From the NCBI GenBank assembly GCA_964549525.1, contig CAZJUR010000003.1, positions 9,750 through 73,749 on the forward strand: 64,000 bases of DNA. The letters run 5' to 3'. This stretch comes from CAZJUR01 sp964549525 (lineage in GTDB: Bacteria; Patescibacteriota; Saccharimonadia; Saccharimonadales; Saccharimonadaceae). Positions 38,965 to 48,247 of the stretch are shown one piece after another (positions within the stretch are counted from its first letter, which is position 1; every line of letters begins with the position of its first letter). A model generated the notes under the pieces. It saw only the letters and a list, made by a program, of their open reading frames with translations. It had not been told where the DNA came from and did no database searches. Position numbers and translations under genes: made by a program.

Positions 38965-39765
38965 ATGGCAACCAAAAAAAGCAGTAATAAAAAAACTGTG
39001 GTGGTTAAAAAGTCAGTACGACCGAAAAAAGTAAAAACAACACGAACAGTTGGAGCGCGAAATTTCAGCATTCTAGCTGTTGATCATCCGTATAGAGCTC
39101 CATTTGGGGCGTTGGCTGCTGAGTTTATCGGTACGTTTGCGTTGACTGCAGCGGTAATTCAAACAAAAGGTAATCCAGTTTTGGTCCTTTTTGTATTAAC
39201 AGCAATTGTCTTGATGGTGAATCGTCTATCTGGAGCGCATGTTAACCCTGCAATTACTTTTGGTGCTTGGCTAGCTGGGAAGGTGACATTACTTCGAGGA
39301 TTCGGTTATATCGTTGCACAAGTACTCGGTGCGATTGTTGCGCTGCTTGTACTAGGAGCACTACTAGGTGGGGCGCCCGGTGAAGCCAACCCACTCACAG
39401 GACAAGCAGAAAAAGCCTCACTATTTACCGCATCTCCACTTACTAAAGATAAAGAAGTGTATGCATTTTGGGCTAATGCACTTGGCCTTTCTATCTTTAG
39501 TTTCGCTGTCGCAAGTGCCTTCCGAAATCGTGGCGACCAATTTGCCACAGCATTTGCAGTAGGTGGAGGCTTCTTCGTGGCCCTTCTCGTTGCAGGAGCT
39601 GGAGCAATACTCAATCCGGCAGTGGCAGTAGGCCTTCAAGCGTTTAAAGATCTAAAGGGTGAGGCATTGAATTGGGCGCTGGCGGTTCATATCCTCGCTC
39701 CACTTCTTGGTGCAGCAGTCGGATTTATGCTTCATAAATTCGTCCAACCAAATACAGAAAAATAA
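38965..39765 (+). CDS. Aquaporin / glycerol facilitator (MIP family) with basic N-terminal extension
   Basis: 266 aa. Six helices and two half-helices with both NPA signatures: SGAHVNPAITFGAWLAG and AGAILNPAVAVGLQAF. It passes water or small solutes such as glycerol; the second NPA is followed by VAVG, without the aspartate of typical glycerol facilitators. The first 40 residues are lysine-rich (KKSSNKKTVVVKKSVRPKK), not usual for the family. Start 38965 is supported by GGGGGAG 12 nt upstream; the GTG at 38941 precedes that site. Confidence 0.9.
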   Translation: MATKKSSNKKTVVVKKSVRPKKVKTTRTVGARNFSILAVDHPYRAPFGALAAEFIGTFALTAAVIQTKGNPVLVLFVLTAIVLMVNRLSGAHVNPAITFGAWLAGKVTLLRGFGYIVAQVLGAIVALLVLGALLGGAPGEANPLTGQAEKASLFTASPLTKDKEVYAFWANALGLSIFSFAVASAFRNRGDQFATAFAVGGGFFVALLVAGAGAILNPAVAVGLQAFKDLKGEALNWALAVHILAPLLGAAVGFMLHKFVQPNTEK

Positions 39766-39786
39766 TATCCACAACTAACCAAGTAA

Positions 39787-39817
39787 ATACACTCGTCTTA
39801 TCGGCGAGTGTATTTTT
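39787..39817 (+). terminator. Intrinsic terminator of the aquaporin gene
   Basis: Nine-bp perfect stem ATACACTCG/CGAGTGTAT (39787-39795, 39805-39813), 9-nt loop, then TTTTT. The next -10 box (TATGAT, 39822-39827) follows at once. Confidence 0.9.
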
Positions 39818-39836
39818 ATGGTATGATAAAAAGGTT

Positions 39837-40058
39837 ATGGCTCTTCTACAAAATCGCAGCGACCAACGATCGCAACTTCAAGAAAAAATAGCCAAAGATT
39901 TAAAAGCTAAAATTTCTTCGGAGGAAACGACGTATGTTGTTCCAGAATCCACGCTTCTCGAAGATCAGCACACTACAAATGCACGTAGCCTATTGTGGGT
40001 CGTCATTGTAGGACTTATTGTTATAAGTATTGGTATGTACATTTTTTTGAGTAAATAA
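39837..40058 (+). CDS. Small single-helix membrane protein
   Basis: 73 aa. A charged N-terminal region (QNRSDQRSQLQEKIAKDLK) leads to one C-terminal helix LLWVVIVGLIVISIGMYIFL. A tail-anchored protein of unknown role. A TATGAT box ends 9 nt before the ATG, and the next gene begins 2 nt after its stop, so the two likely work together. Confidence 0.65.
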   Translation: MALLQNRSDQRSQLQEKIAKDLKAKISSEETTYVVPESTLLEDQHTTNARSLLWVVIVGLIVISIGMYIFLSK

Positions 40059-40060
40059 TT

Positions 40061-40936
40061 ATGGCATCAACAGATCAATTTCCCCCACCACCCCCACCCT
40101 CATCTTCTTCAGAACCTTCTCTAAAGGAAGATATTTTCGTTATTAAACCACCTGAAAAAAAACCGCTCGATAGGAAATCAGTTACAATTACCTCTATTCT
40201 CGCTCTGATCGGTGTTATCGTCGGTATTATCTTATTTATATGTATACTAGTGTTTCTTGCGAACCAAAAAGCACAAGAATATAAAGTCCAAGCCTATAAA
40301 AATTTAAAAGCAGTTGATCGCTCACTTTATAGCATTGAACCGGGGGCCGTATTAAATAACCGCGAATTACCACCGTCATTTAAAACCCTCACGAATGCCA
40401 AACAGAGCCAACCAGAGCTTGTAAATGTCTTATTTGTGGAAAAGTTGAGCCAGGAGTATCAACAAACTGCGGCATTAGAAAAACAAATAATGAATCACTA
40501 TGAAAAAATTGATACATATATACTTCATATTCAACAACTTCTTGCTTTTGATGCCACGCTTATAAATATCAAGCAGCAAGAAAAGGAATTGACGTCACGG
40601 GTTGCCACAGCAGATAGTCTCGCTTTGCGATCTGTGGCAGGCAGCCTCAAGGCTTATGCTCAAAAGATAACCACGCTGGAATCGCCACCACAACTTACGG
40701 CTGTTCAAAGAAAAATCGGGCAGAGCTATCTAAAAAAAGCGTCATTGTACGAAGTATGGGCAACAGCCGTTGATACCAATGACCAAGCGCAAATAGCTGC
40801 TACTGTGGGTTCTCTGAGTGAAAAGAAGCTTCAGGTAGAAAATATCGTGAACGACACGGTCTATCGACAAGCTTTTACTGAATCATATAAAGACTTACAG
40901 GAAACACATCGCGCGTTAGAGCGTCAGCTTTTGTAG
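40061..40936 (+). CDS. Membrane-anchored helical protein with proline-rich start
   Basis: 291 aa, not recognised. The N-terminus is MASTDQFPPPPPPSSSSEP, then one membrane helix near residues 45-70 (ITSILALIGVIVGIILFICI), then a long mostly helical outer domain with no cysteine. It follows the 73-aa tail-anchored gene by 2 nt; pheS starts 41 nt later with its own promoter. The layout (low-complexity tail, helix, outer domain) matches the protein at 14044-15483. Confidence 0.7.
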   Translation: MASTDQFPPPPPPSSSSEPSLKEDIFVIKPPEKKPLDRKSVTITSILALIGVIVGIILFICILVFLANQKAQEYKVQAYKNLKAVDRSLYSIEPGAVLNNRELPPSFKTLTNAKQSQPELVNVLFVEKLSQEYQQTAALEKQIMNHYEKIDTYILHIQQLLAFDATLINIKQQEKELTSRVATADSLALRSVAGSLKAYAQKITTLESPPQLTAVQRKIGQSYLKKASLYEVWATAVDTNDQAQIAATVGSLSEKKLQVENIVNDTVYRQAFTESYKDLQETHRALERQLL

Positions 40937-40962
40937 TGTTTGATTGCTACTCTTGAGCGCGG

Positions 40963-40968
40963 TATACT
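40963..40968 (+). promoter_or_regulatory. Leaderless-type -10 box of pheS
   Basis: TATACT ends 9 nt before the pheS ATG at 40978. Confidence 0.65.
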
Positions 40969-40977
40969 AGAAATAAT

Positions 40978-42024
40978 ATGAAAAATGATATCGCGGCTGT
41001 GCAGCAGTCGCTGGAAGCCAAGATTGCAACCCATGCTCATCCGCGAGAGGTATTAAAAGATCCTTCATTAAAGAAGCTGTATAAGTCGTTAAAACAAGCG
41101 CCGGCGGATCAAAAAGCAGCACTTGGACTAGCACTCAATACCACCAGACAGCAGCTCGAATCATTAGTAAAAGATCGAGAAAGAGCGCTTAGTTCGCCTG
41201 AGAAGCCGCCGATTGATGTCACGGCACCATGTGATATTAATTCAGATATCCCTCATTTATTACCCAGCAGTCATGGGTCGCAACACCCTATATCTGGGGA
41301 GATTAATCGCTTGACCGATATCTTTTATCGGATGGGCTATGTGGTAGAGGAATCGCGCGAAATAGATGATCAGTACCACATGTTTGAAACACTGAATTTT
41401 CCCAAAGGTCATCCAGCGCGCGACGATTATGACACGTTCATGACGGTAGAAAAAGATGCCGCTGGTCATCCGCTCATCGCCCCCGCTCATACGAGTACTA
41501 TGCAAAATCGCGTCCTCAGAAAGTATCATAGTAACTTAGAGAACGACGAAGCGATTGCCGTCATTGTGCCAGATAGAGTCTTTCGTAATGAAGATTTGGA
41601 TGCTCGCCATGAACATACATTTTATCAGATCGAAGGCGTCTATGTAGCGAAAGACGTGAATGTCGGAAATCTCATCGCTACTTTACAAGAATTTTTACAA
41701 GAATATTACGGTCAACAGCTTGATGTTCGGGTTAATCCGTTTTATTTTCCATTTACCGAGCCAAGTTTCGAGTTTGCTCTTTCATGTCCCTTCTGTAACG
41801 GCAAAAAAAATGATTGTAAAGTCTGCTCAGGGGAAGGTTGGGTAGAACTACTCGGCTGCGGCATGATTCACCCTAATGTCCTTCAAGCCGCTGAAATTGA
41901 CCCAAGCCAATATACCGGCTTTGCGTTCGGTTGCGGGATTGATCGACTAGTTATGATGAAATATCAGATCGAAGATATTCGCCATCTACACAGCGCAAAA
42001 TTAGATTTTTTGAGGCAGTTTTAG
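40978..42024 (+). CDS. pheS: Phenylalanyl-tRNA synthetase alpha subunit
   Basis: 348 aa, class II synthetase catalytic subunit. An N-terminal coiled coil binds tRNA. Motif regions include GSQHPISGEINRLTDIFYRM, FETLNFPKGHPARDDYDTF, TSTMQNRVL and motif two FRNEDLDARHEHTFYQIEG. A cysteine insert CPFCNGKKNDCKVCSGEGWV precedes the conserved LGCGMIHPNVL; similar inserts are known in other PheS. Motif three is AFGCGIDRLVMMKYQI. pheT follows 1 nt after the stop. Confidence 0.97.
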   Translation: MKNDIAAVQQSLEAKIATHAHPREVLKDPSLKKLYKSLKQAPADQKAALGLALNTTRQQLESLVKDRERALSSPEKPPIDVTAPCDINSDIPHLLPSSHGSQHPISGEINRLTDIFYRMGYVVEESREIDDQYHMFETLNFPKGHPARDDYDTFMTVEKDAAGHPLIAPAHTSTMQNRVLRKYHSNLENDEAIAVIVPDRVFRNEDLDARHEHTFYQIEGVYVAKDVNVGNLIATLQEFLQEYYGQQLDVRVNPFYFPFTEPSFEFALSCPFCNGKKNDCKVCSGEGWVELLGCGMIHPNVLQAAEIDPSQYTGFAFGCGIDRLVMMKYQIEDIRHLHSAKLDFLRQF

Positions 42025-42025
42025 T

Positions 42026-44494
42026 ATGAAAGTTAGTCTAAAAACCATCCAAGAATTAATTGATTTCCAGTTGCCAGCAGTTGACGAAGTGGTACAAAAG
42101 ATTAATGCGCAGCTGGGAGGCGTCGAAAAAATTATTGACCTTGGTGCAAAATATAAAGATGCGAAAATCGTCCGTGTTGTAGAATGCGAAAAACACCCGA
42201 ATGCAGACAGGCTACATGTATGCAAAATTGATGCAGGAACTGACGAGCTGGTGCAGGTAGTCTGCGGTGCGCCAAATGTTAAAAAAGGCATGTGGGCGGT
42301 GTGGTTGCCGCCACAAACTATCGTACCGAGTACGCATGAGGACAAGGAGTCGTTTAAACTAGAGTCAAAAGAGCTCCGTGGTGTGATGAGTCACGGCATG
42401 CTCGCGAGCGTTAAAGAACTCGATCTTGGCGATGATCACGCGGGAATTCTCGAGATACAAGAAAACGAAGTACTAAAATCAGATGACAAACTATCTGCTG
42501 GTATGAGTTTTGCAAACGCCTTTGGTTTAGATGATGTAATTCTTGATATTGAAAACAAAATGTTTACTCACCGACCTGATTGTTTTGGCCAGCTGGGCGT
42601 CGCGCGTGAAATTGCCGGTATATTAGGACATGAGTTTAAAAATCCAGCATGGTATACCGAAGAACCTCAGTGTGAGGAATCAACCGACTTGCCGCTCGAC
42701 GTTTTCAATGACGCTGGTGAAAAAGTACCACGCTTCCTGGCAGTTGTGCTTCAGAATATAGAAATTCGTCCGAGTCCACTGTGGCTACAGAGCGAACTAA
42801 TTCGCATGGGCGCTAAGCCGATTAATAATATAGTAGATGCGACAAATTATATTATGCTGATGACAGCTCAGCCAACTCATGCGTATGACTACGATAAACT
42901 GCGCGGCAATACACTCGGAGTACGTATGGCACAGGATGGTGAATCGATGGAACTTCTCAATGGTAAAACATACCAATTTACCACAGATGACATGGTGATT
43001 GTTGATGGTGAGGGAGTGATTGGACTTGGCGGTATCATGGGCGGCAATAATAGTGAAGTTGATGAAAATACCAAAAATATCGTGCTTGAATGTGCCAATT
43101 TTGACATGTATACGCTACGTAAAAGCAGCATGAAACATGGATTATTTACTGATGCTTTGACTCGTTTTAATAAAGGTCAATCACCATTACAAAACAAATA
43201 CGTCCTAGCTCGACTAATTGGTATGATTGATATATTAACGCGCGGACATAGTAAGCAAGCAAGTACTGTTTTCGATCTCCATACAGATCTTCCAGATGTT
43301 GTGACTTTGCATGTATCAACACAGTTTGTAAACGATCGACTGGGGTCGAATCTCACGGTCAATGAAGTGACTCAACTCCTCACGAATGTTAATTTTGTCG
43401 TTAAAAATGAAGGTGATCAGTTATCAATTACAGCGCCATTTTGGCGAACGGATATTGCGCTTGCTGAAGATATTATCGAAGAGGTTGGACGATTATACGG
43501 CTACGACAAATTACCCCGCAAACTGCCGAGTCGATCGGGCAAACCAGCTCAAAAAAATCTTCAGCATGAGGTCAAGCAACGGATTCGCGACAGTTTTTTA
43601 CGGGCTGGCGCGAACGAAGCTTTAACGTACAGTTTTGTGCATGAAAAGATTTTCAAAAATGCCGAGCAAGACATCGCACAGGCATTTCAACTTTCAAATG
43701 CCTTGAGCCCAGATTTACAATATTATCGACTCAGTGTACTGCCCAGTTTGCTCGATAAAGTCCATATGAATATAAAAGCCGGACACGATGAATTTGTTTT
43801 ATTTGAAATTGGCAAAGGTCACAACAAAAAATATCATGCTACGGACGATGACGGACTTCCAAAAGAGCTGGAGTTTGTTGATGTGGTATATAGTCGTAGA
43901 AAAAATGATACGAGTGCTCCATACTACTATGTCCGACATCTGCTTCAGCAAGTAGGCACAGATCTTGGCTTTGAAATTACCATAAAACCTATCGAGAAAC
44001 CGATGGACTATCCTGTGACTGCACCATTTGATCAAACCAGGAGTGCTTTAGTAGAAACCCGTGAAGGTATATTTATCGGTATGATCGGTGAGCTCAAAAC
44101 AGCAGTTGTAGAGGCATTTAAGCTGCCGGAACATTCGGCTGCTATGACGTTGGATCTTCAGGGAATCGTCAAAGCATATGCATTGCCACGTCAAACATAT
44201 AAGTCGCTTAGTAAATATCCCAGTATTCACCAAGATATATCTATCAAAGTCAAAAATACCATACCGTATCAGCAAGTTTTCGATGCGGTATGCCAATCGA
44301 TAAATCAAGAGTACAATCCATCTGTCTCGCCAGTCAGTATTTATCAACCACAAAATGATACTACCTACAAAACAATCACTCTTCATATTGAACTTGTCTC
44401 ATATGAAAAAACCTTGACCACAAAACAGGCTCAAGAAGTGATTTTACAGGTCAAGCATGCGTTAGAACAAGCCTGTCATGCTGAGATAGTTTGA
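42026..44494 (+). CDS. pheT: Phenylalanyl-tRNA synthetase beta subunit
   Basis: 822 aa, complete. It begins MKVSLKTIQELIDFQLPAVD and includes the OB-fold tRNA-binding domain (HPNADRLHVCKIDAGTDELV), the B3/B4 editing domain (FLAVVLQNIEIRPSPLW, IVDATNYIMLMTAQPTHAYD), the B5 domain (VEEVGRLYGYDKLPRKLP) and the C-terminal anticodon-binding fold ending in a ferredoxin-like domain (ALPRQTYKSLSKYPSIHQDI). It forms the alpha2-beta2 enzyme with PheS. Confidence 0.97.
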   Translation: MKVSLKTIQELIDFQLPAVDEVVQKINAQLGGVEKIIDLGAKYKDAKIVRVVECEKHPNADRLHVCKIDAGTDELVQVVCGAPNVKKGMWAVWLPPQTIVPSTHEDKESFKLESKELRGVMSHGMLASVKELDLGDDHAGILEIQENEVLKSDDKLSAGMSFANAFGLDDVILDIENKMFTHRPDCFGQLGVAREIAGILGHEFKNPAWYTEEPQCEESTDLPLDVFNDAGEKVPRFLAVVLQNIEIRPSPLWLQSELIRMGAKPINNIVDATNYIMLMTAQPTHAYDYDKLRGNTLGVRMAQDGESMELLNGKTYQFTTDDMVIVDGEGVIGLGGIMGGNNSEVDENTKNIVLECANFDMYTLRKSSMKHGLFTDALTRFNKGQSPLQNKYVLARLIGMIDILTRGHSKQASTVFDLHTDLPDVVTLHVSTQFVNDRLGSNLTVNEVTQLLTNVNFVVKNEGDQLSITAPFWRTDIALAEDIIEEVGRLYGYDKLPRKLPSRSGKPAQKNLQHEVKQRIRDSFLRAGANEALTYSFVHEKIFKNAEQDIAQAFQLSNALSPDLQYYRLSVLPSLLDKVHMNIKAGHDEFVLFEIGKGHNKKYHATDDDGLPKELEFVDVVYSRRKNDTSAPYYYVRHLLQQVGTDLGFEITIKPIEKPMDYPVTAPFDQTRSALVETREGIFIGMIGELKTAVVEAFKLPEHSAAMTLDLQGIVKAYALPRQTYKSLSKYPSIHQDISIKVKNTIPYQQVFDAVCQSINQEYNPSVSPVSIYQPQNDTTYKTITLHIELVSYEKTLTTKQAQEVILQVKHALEQACHAEIV

Positions 44495-44526
44495 TATAAT
44501 TAGTATAAACATAGATAGGGGAGTAT

Positions 44527-45126
44527 ATGGAGAAATCATCGACAACAAGAGGACAAAAAATTGCTATTTGGATTATATTAATCGCCTTAACGATAGGTAC
44601 GTTCGGGGCTTATTTTGTGGTGATTATTGCCAACAACAACGCTAATGATCCAGTGCTTAAAAAACAAGATGAACAAAGACAGCAAGAAAAATATATGAAA
44701 GAGTATCAAGCTCAAATCAAAAAACAGCAAGAAGCTGAAGCCAAAAAGAAAAAAGAGCCGCTAGAAGGCTATGCGGCAGAAGCATTTGACAAACAAGCTG
44801 TCACAGAACTTAAAATCGACGAACTCAAAGCTGGCACCGGGGCTGAGGCAACCGCACAATCGACTGTAGAAGCAAATTATTTTGGCTGGACAAGTGACGG
44901 AAAAATTTTTGATAGCAGTCGCAAAGACGGAGCCACTAAACCGATTGAGTTTTCTCTACAAGGAGTTATTAAAGGCTGGACAGAGGGCCTCACTGGTGCG
45001 AAAGAAGGTAGTGTGCGAAAACTAACTATCCCAGCCGATAAGGCCTATGGTGCACAAGGTAGCCCGCCATCAATCGGTGCTAACGAGCCACTTATGTTTA
45101 TTGTCGAACTAAAGAAAGTAAAATAA
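44527..45126 (+). CDS. Membrane-anchored FKBP-type peptidyl-prolyl isomerase
   Basis: 199 aa. One N-terminal membrane helix (about residues 13-33), a charged coiled coil (residues 40-80) and a C-terminal FKBP domain: ANYFGWTSDGKIFDSSRKDG, IKGWTEGLTGAKEGSVRKLT, IPADKAYGAQGSPPSIGANE and LMFIVELKKVK. It helps fold exported proteins. TATAAT (44495-44500) and AGGGGAG precede the start. Confidence 0.93.
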   Translation: MEKSSTTRGQKIAIWIILIALTIGTFGAYFVVIIANNNANDPVLKKQDEQRQQEKYMKEYQAQIKKQQEAEAKKKKEPLEGYAAEAFDKQAVTELKIDELKAGTGAEATAQSTVEANYFGWTSDGKIFDSSRKDGATKPIEFSLQGVIKGWTEGLTGAKEGSVRKLTIPADKAYGAQGSPPSIGANEPLMFIVELKKVK

Positions 45127-45132
45127 TACAAC

Positions 45133-45172
45133 ATATAGCGTCTTGATTTAATGTGCATACGCTATATATAAT
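45133..45172 (+). promoter_or_regulatory. Glutaredoxin-trxB promoter overlapped by a 9-bp dyad
   Basis: The promoter is TTGATT (45143-45148), 18-nt spacer, TATAAT (45167-45172). A perfect inverted repeat ATATAGCGT/ACGCTATAT (45133-45141, 45159-45167) brackets the -35 box and touches the -10 box. There is no T-run, so it looks more like an operator than a terminator. Confidence 0.6.
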
Positions 45173-45200
45173 GGTATAGATCAAGGAGGAACATAAAAAT

Positions 45201-45455
45201 ATGTCGGCAACTATCACTGTTTACACCACATCGCAATGCGCATTTTGCGTCATGGTGAAAAAATATCTTGAAGCAAAAGGCAAAGTATTTTCAACTATTA
45301 ATCTCGACGAGCAACCAGATAAGCGCGAAGAGGTACAAGCGCTCAGTGGGGTTTCGAGTGTTCCGGTAACAGTTATTGAGAAAGCTGATGGAAATAAAAC
45401 AGTTATAAATGGCTGGAATCCGAGTCAGTTAGATGCGGCTATTCAAGAAGCATGA
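45201..45455 (+). CDS. Glutaredoxin-like protein
   Basis: 84 aa, thioredoxin fold. Active-site CxxC is in TTSQCAFCVMVKKYLEAKG (CAFC), and the cis-proline is in GVSSVPVTVI. It should reduce disulfides or glutaredoxin-type substrates; as the next gene is a thioredoxin reductase, it may be NrdH-like and take electrons from it. AAGGAGG precedes the ATG. Overlaps the next gene by 4 nt. Confidence 0.93.
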   Translation: MSATITVYTTSQCAFCVMVKKYLEAKGKVFSTINLDEQPDKREEVQALSGVSSVPVTVIEKADGNKTVINGWNPSQLDAAIQEA

Positions 45456-46381
45456 ATGATACCATAAAACCACTGGTGGTGATTGGTGCAGGACCTAGTG
45501 CTTTAGCCGCTGCAGTCTATACTGCCCGTGAAGATATTGAGACGACACTTATTGAAAAAGGCGTTATTGGGGGCTTGGCAGCTATTACAGACTGGGTAGA
45601 CAATTATCCTGGTTTTGCTGATGGCGTTGAAGGTCTGAAGCTTGCCGAACAACTTCAGGCGCAAGCCGAACGATTTGGTGCTAAGATCGAGTTTGGTGAA
45701 GTCACAGCCATTCGTGACGAAGGTCAATATAAAGTAGTGGTTGTTGATGGCAAAGATGTCAAGGCGCGCGCGCTATTGATTGCGACTGGTAGCGACTATA
45801 AAAAAATCGGTGTGCCAGGTGAAGCAGAATATTATGGCCGCGGGGTGCATTACTGCGCAACCTGTGACGGCGCGTTTTATCGTGATAAAAAGTTAGTGGT
45901 AGTCGGTGGGGGCAATTCGGCCGTACAGGAAGCGCTGTTTTTGACGCGTTTTACGACACATATTGATCTGTTGGTACGGAGCACTGTCAAAGCGAGCGAG
46001 GTCTTGCAGCATGATCTTGAAAAAGCCGTACAGGAAGGCAAAATTGCTGTACATTTACACACTTCGACTGATGAAATAGTTGGTGAAAATAGTAAAGTTA
46101 CAAAAGTTATTGGCACTAAAGACGGCAAAAAAACCGAATTTCTGACAGATGGTGTATTTGTCTTCGTGGGACTTCTTCCAAATACGCAGTTTTTGCAAAA
46201 TAGTAACGTCAAATTGAATGAACAGGGCTTTATTGAAACTGATCAGCATTTACAAACTTCTATACCCGGCGTGTTTTGTAGTGGAGATGTCAGAAGTGGG
46301 GCAACCATGCAAATCGCCAGCGCTGTAGGCGAAGGCGCCACTGCCGCTCTCAATATACGCGAGTATCTCGAATCTAAGTAA
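45452..46381 (+). CDS. trxB: Thioredoxin reductase
   Basis: 309 aa flavoenzyme. FAD-binding GAGPSALAAAVYTARED at the N-terminus, redox-active CATCDGAFYRDK near residue 133, NADPH-binding VVVGGGNSAVQEALFLTRF, and the second FAD contact VFCSGDVRSGATMQIASAVG. It reduces thioredoxin or the coupled glutaredoxin-like protein with NAD(P)H. Together they form a two-gene redox unit under one promoter. Confidence 0.96.
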   Translation: MNDTIKPLVVIGAGPSALAAAVYTAREDIETTLIEKGVIGGLAAITDWVDNYPGFADGVEGLKLAEQLQAQAERFGAKIEFGEVTAIRDEGQYKVVVVDGKDVKARALLIATGSDYKKIGVPGEAEYYGRGVHYCATCDGAFYRDKKLVVVGGGNSAVQEALFLTRFTTHIDLLVRSTVKASEVLQHDLEKAVQEGKIAVHLHTSTDEIVGENSKVTKVIGTKDGKKTEFLTDGVFVFVGLLPNTQFLQNSNVKLNEQGFIETDQHLQTSIPGVFCSGDVRSGATMQIASAVGEGATAALNIREYLESK

Positions 46382-46462
46382 TACGAGAAATCTCCATAAA
46401 ATAAAATATTCATGCTATTTGTCCTGATCGGGACAAAAAAGATGTAAATTTATATCTTTTGT

Positions 46463-47446
46463 TTATGACGAAATTTTTTGTATAAAATTTTCGAGTTGAT
46501 TGATTGTGTGTGTATTAGTGGTTTTCATGGCAATCTCTACTGTCCCATAACGAACGCCAGCATATGAGAAATTGTGCGAACCAGTCAGGGCAACTTTTGA
46601 GCCATCTTTCATAGTAAATATGATAAATTTTGCATGAAGATAGCGTTTTTTATGATAACTATTTTCGATACGACACCTGAGGGAATCAAATATAATCATG
46701 TATTTTGCTAAACCTCTCATATGAGATGGTCGGTTAATATAATAACGACTTTTGGTTTTTTTTAATAATCTTCCGAGCTTTCCGGTCGGATAATACTGCG
46801 AAACATAGGTAGCAGCAACAGATTTCTGCGCTAACGTACAGGCATGACGATAAATGATAGATGCGTGTGGTTCAGCAGCATCTAGATAGCACGTAGAGGT
46901 ATCATCAATTTGATAGGTGTTACCTAAGTATGCATTAGTGTTTTTAATGATTCGTTCATGCTCTTGACGTAAAAAATTTGCTAAATCCCTATCGTGGGTG
47001 TGGAGCATAAAATCATTATTCTTCAGACCTGCATCATACATATTTATACCACCAAAACAAAATACTTCATCATCGATAATACTCCATTTTTGATGATTGC
47101 GATTTTTATATGGATTTAAGACGTTCGTTTCTCCGAGCCACACAAACTTGCCGCCCTCCTGTCGAAGTTTATCGACATATTTTCGGATGTTTTTACCGCT
47201 GATATGATTGGTATCAATCGGACCGAAGTGTTTCCGTCTGATTTCATGGAAAGTATAGACATCGGCAGTGATGGTCACATGTACGCCTCTTTTAGCCGCC
47301 GTGACTACCGCATCAAGAAGTTCTTTGGTCTTATAATCATATATCAGATCAAATGAAGCGATGTTAATGGTTTTTTTAGCGTGCCGCACGGTTTGAAGCA
47401 GTGTCTGATAATACTCATCCGTTTCTCGTAGGGTAAATTGGGGCAT
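46463..47446 (-). CDS. Phospholipase D-family protein
   Basis: 327 aa with two HKD-type motifs: NHQKWSIIDDEVFCFGGINM (residues 118-137) and YLHAKFIIFTMKDGSKVALT GSHNFS-type near residue 275. It begins TDEYYQTLLQTVRHAKKTIN. The family covers cardiolipin synthase, phospholipases and nucleases; lacking a membrane helix, it is not a typical cardiolipin synthase. Substrate unknown. A TAAAAT box (47453-47458) ends 6 nt before the start, divergent from the ppa promoter. Confidence 0.88.
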   Translation of the reverse strand: MPQFTLRETDEYYQTLLQTVRHAKKTINIASFDLIYDYKTKELLDAVVTAAKRGVHVTITADVYTFHEIRRKHFGPIDTNHISGKNIRKYVDKLRQEGGKFVWLGETNVLNPYKNRNHQKWSIIDDEVFCFGGINMYDAGLKNNDFMLHTHDRDLANFLRQEHERIIKNTNAYLGNTYQIDDTSTCYLDAAEPHASIIYRHACTLAQKSVAATYVSQYYPTGKLGRLLKKTKSRYYINRPSHMRGLAKYMIIFDSLRCRIENSYHKKRYLHAKFIIFTMKDGSKVALTGSHNFSYAGVRYGTVEIAMKTTNTHTINQLENFIQKISS

Positions 47447-47503
47447 TACTCTATTTTAGCATTTTGCTATAATTATGTATGAATAGAAAAAGAGGAGAAA
47501 ATA

Positions 47504-48031
47504 ATGGCAGATTTTAATAAAATTCTTGACGCAGGTGATGTCGAAAACAATATTGTTAATGTGGTTGTAGAAATTCCGAAATGGTCAACCCTGAAAATTG
47601 AGTGGAATCGTGATCTAGCAGTGTTTGAACTGGATCGAGTGGAGCCAAGCATTTTTCCAAAACCTGTTAATTATGGGTTTATCCCACAGACGCTGGATGA
47701 GGATGGAGATGAGCTCGATGCGCTGGTAATGACGAATGAACCAATCCCAACTGGGGTGTTTTTGAAAGCGCGTGTACTGGGTGTTTTACGTTTCGAAGAC
47801 GATGGTGAAGTAGACGATAAAATCATTGTTGTACCTGTCGATGATCGCAACAGTGATGTCCCAGCTACCATGGCAGATGTGCACGACAAATGGAAACAAA
47901 AGATTGAGCATCACTTTAGCCACTACAAAGACCTGAAAAAACCCGGCTCAACTATCGTCAAAGGTTGGGGCGATCTAGCGGAAGCTACAAATGTGATTCA
48001 CGAATCGATTAAACGTTGGCAAAATAAGTAA
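47504..48031 (+). CDS. ppa: Inorganic pyrophosphatase
   Basis: 175 aa, type I soluble enzyme. It hydrolyses pyrophosphate to drive biosynthesis. Metal-binding signature DEDGDELDALV is near residue 65, with VEIPKWSTLKIEWNRD, FPKPVNYGFIPQT and IVVPVDDRNSDV. TATAAT (47468-47473) and AGAGGAG precede the start. Monocistronic. Confidence 0.97.
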   Translation: MADFNKILDAGDVENNIVNVVVEIPKWSTLKIEWNRDLAVFELDRVEPSIFPKPVNYGFIPQTLDEDGDELDALVMTNEPIPTGVFLKARVLGVLRFEDDGEVDDKIIVVPVDDRNSDVPATMADVHDKWKQKIEHHFSHYKDLKKPGSTIVKGWGDLAEATNVIHESIKRWQNK

Positions 48032-48088
48032 GTTTTCCACTTTTTTACAGATACAACAATTCCGTACATAGCTTTATGAAAAAAAGTG

Positions 48089-48117
48089 TTGACACGCTAA
48101 AATCATAAGCATATAGT
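48089..48117 (+). promoter_or_regulatory. Sigma70-type promoter with long leader
   Basis: TTGACA (48089-48094), 17-nt spacer, TATAGT (48112-48117). The next gene starts 130 nt later; the leader between holds no clear ORF or strong hairpin that I can see. Confidence 0.8.
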
Positions 48118-48247
48118 GAAATATAAGGTTGCACGTTATAAAACAAACAGCCGTTAGTATAAACATAAAAGTATCAGACACGGTACGCTAGTAACAGCGA
48201 ATTTTTCTGTTTTTAGCCTATTGTGTTTGGAAAAAGGAGAAACAAAT

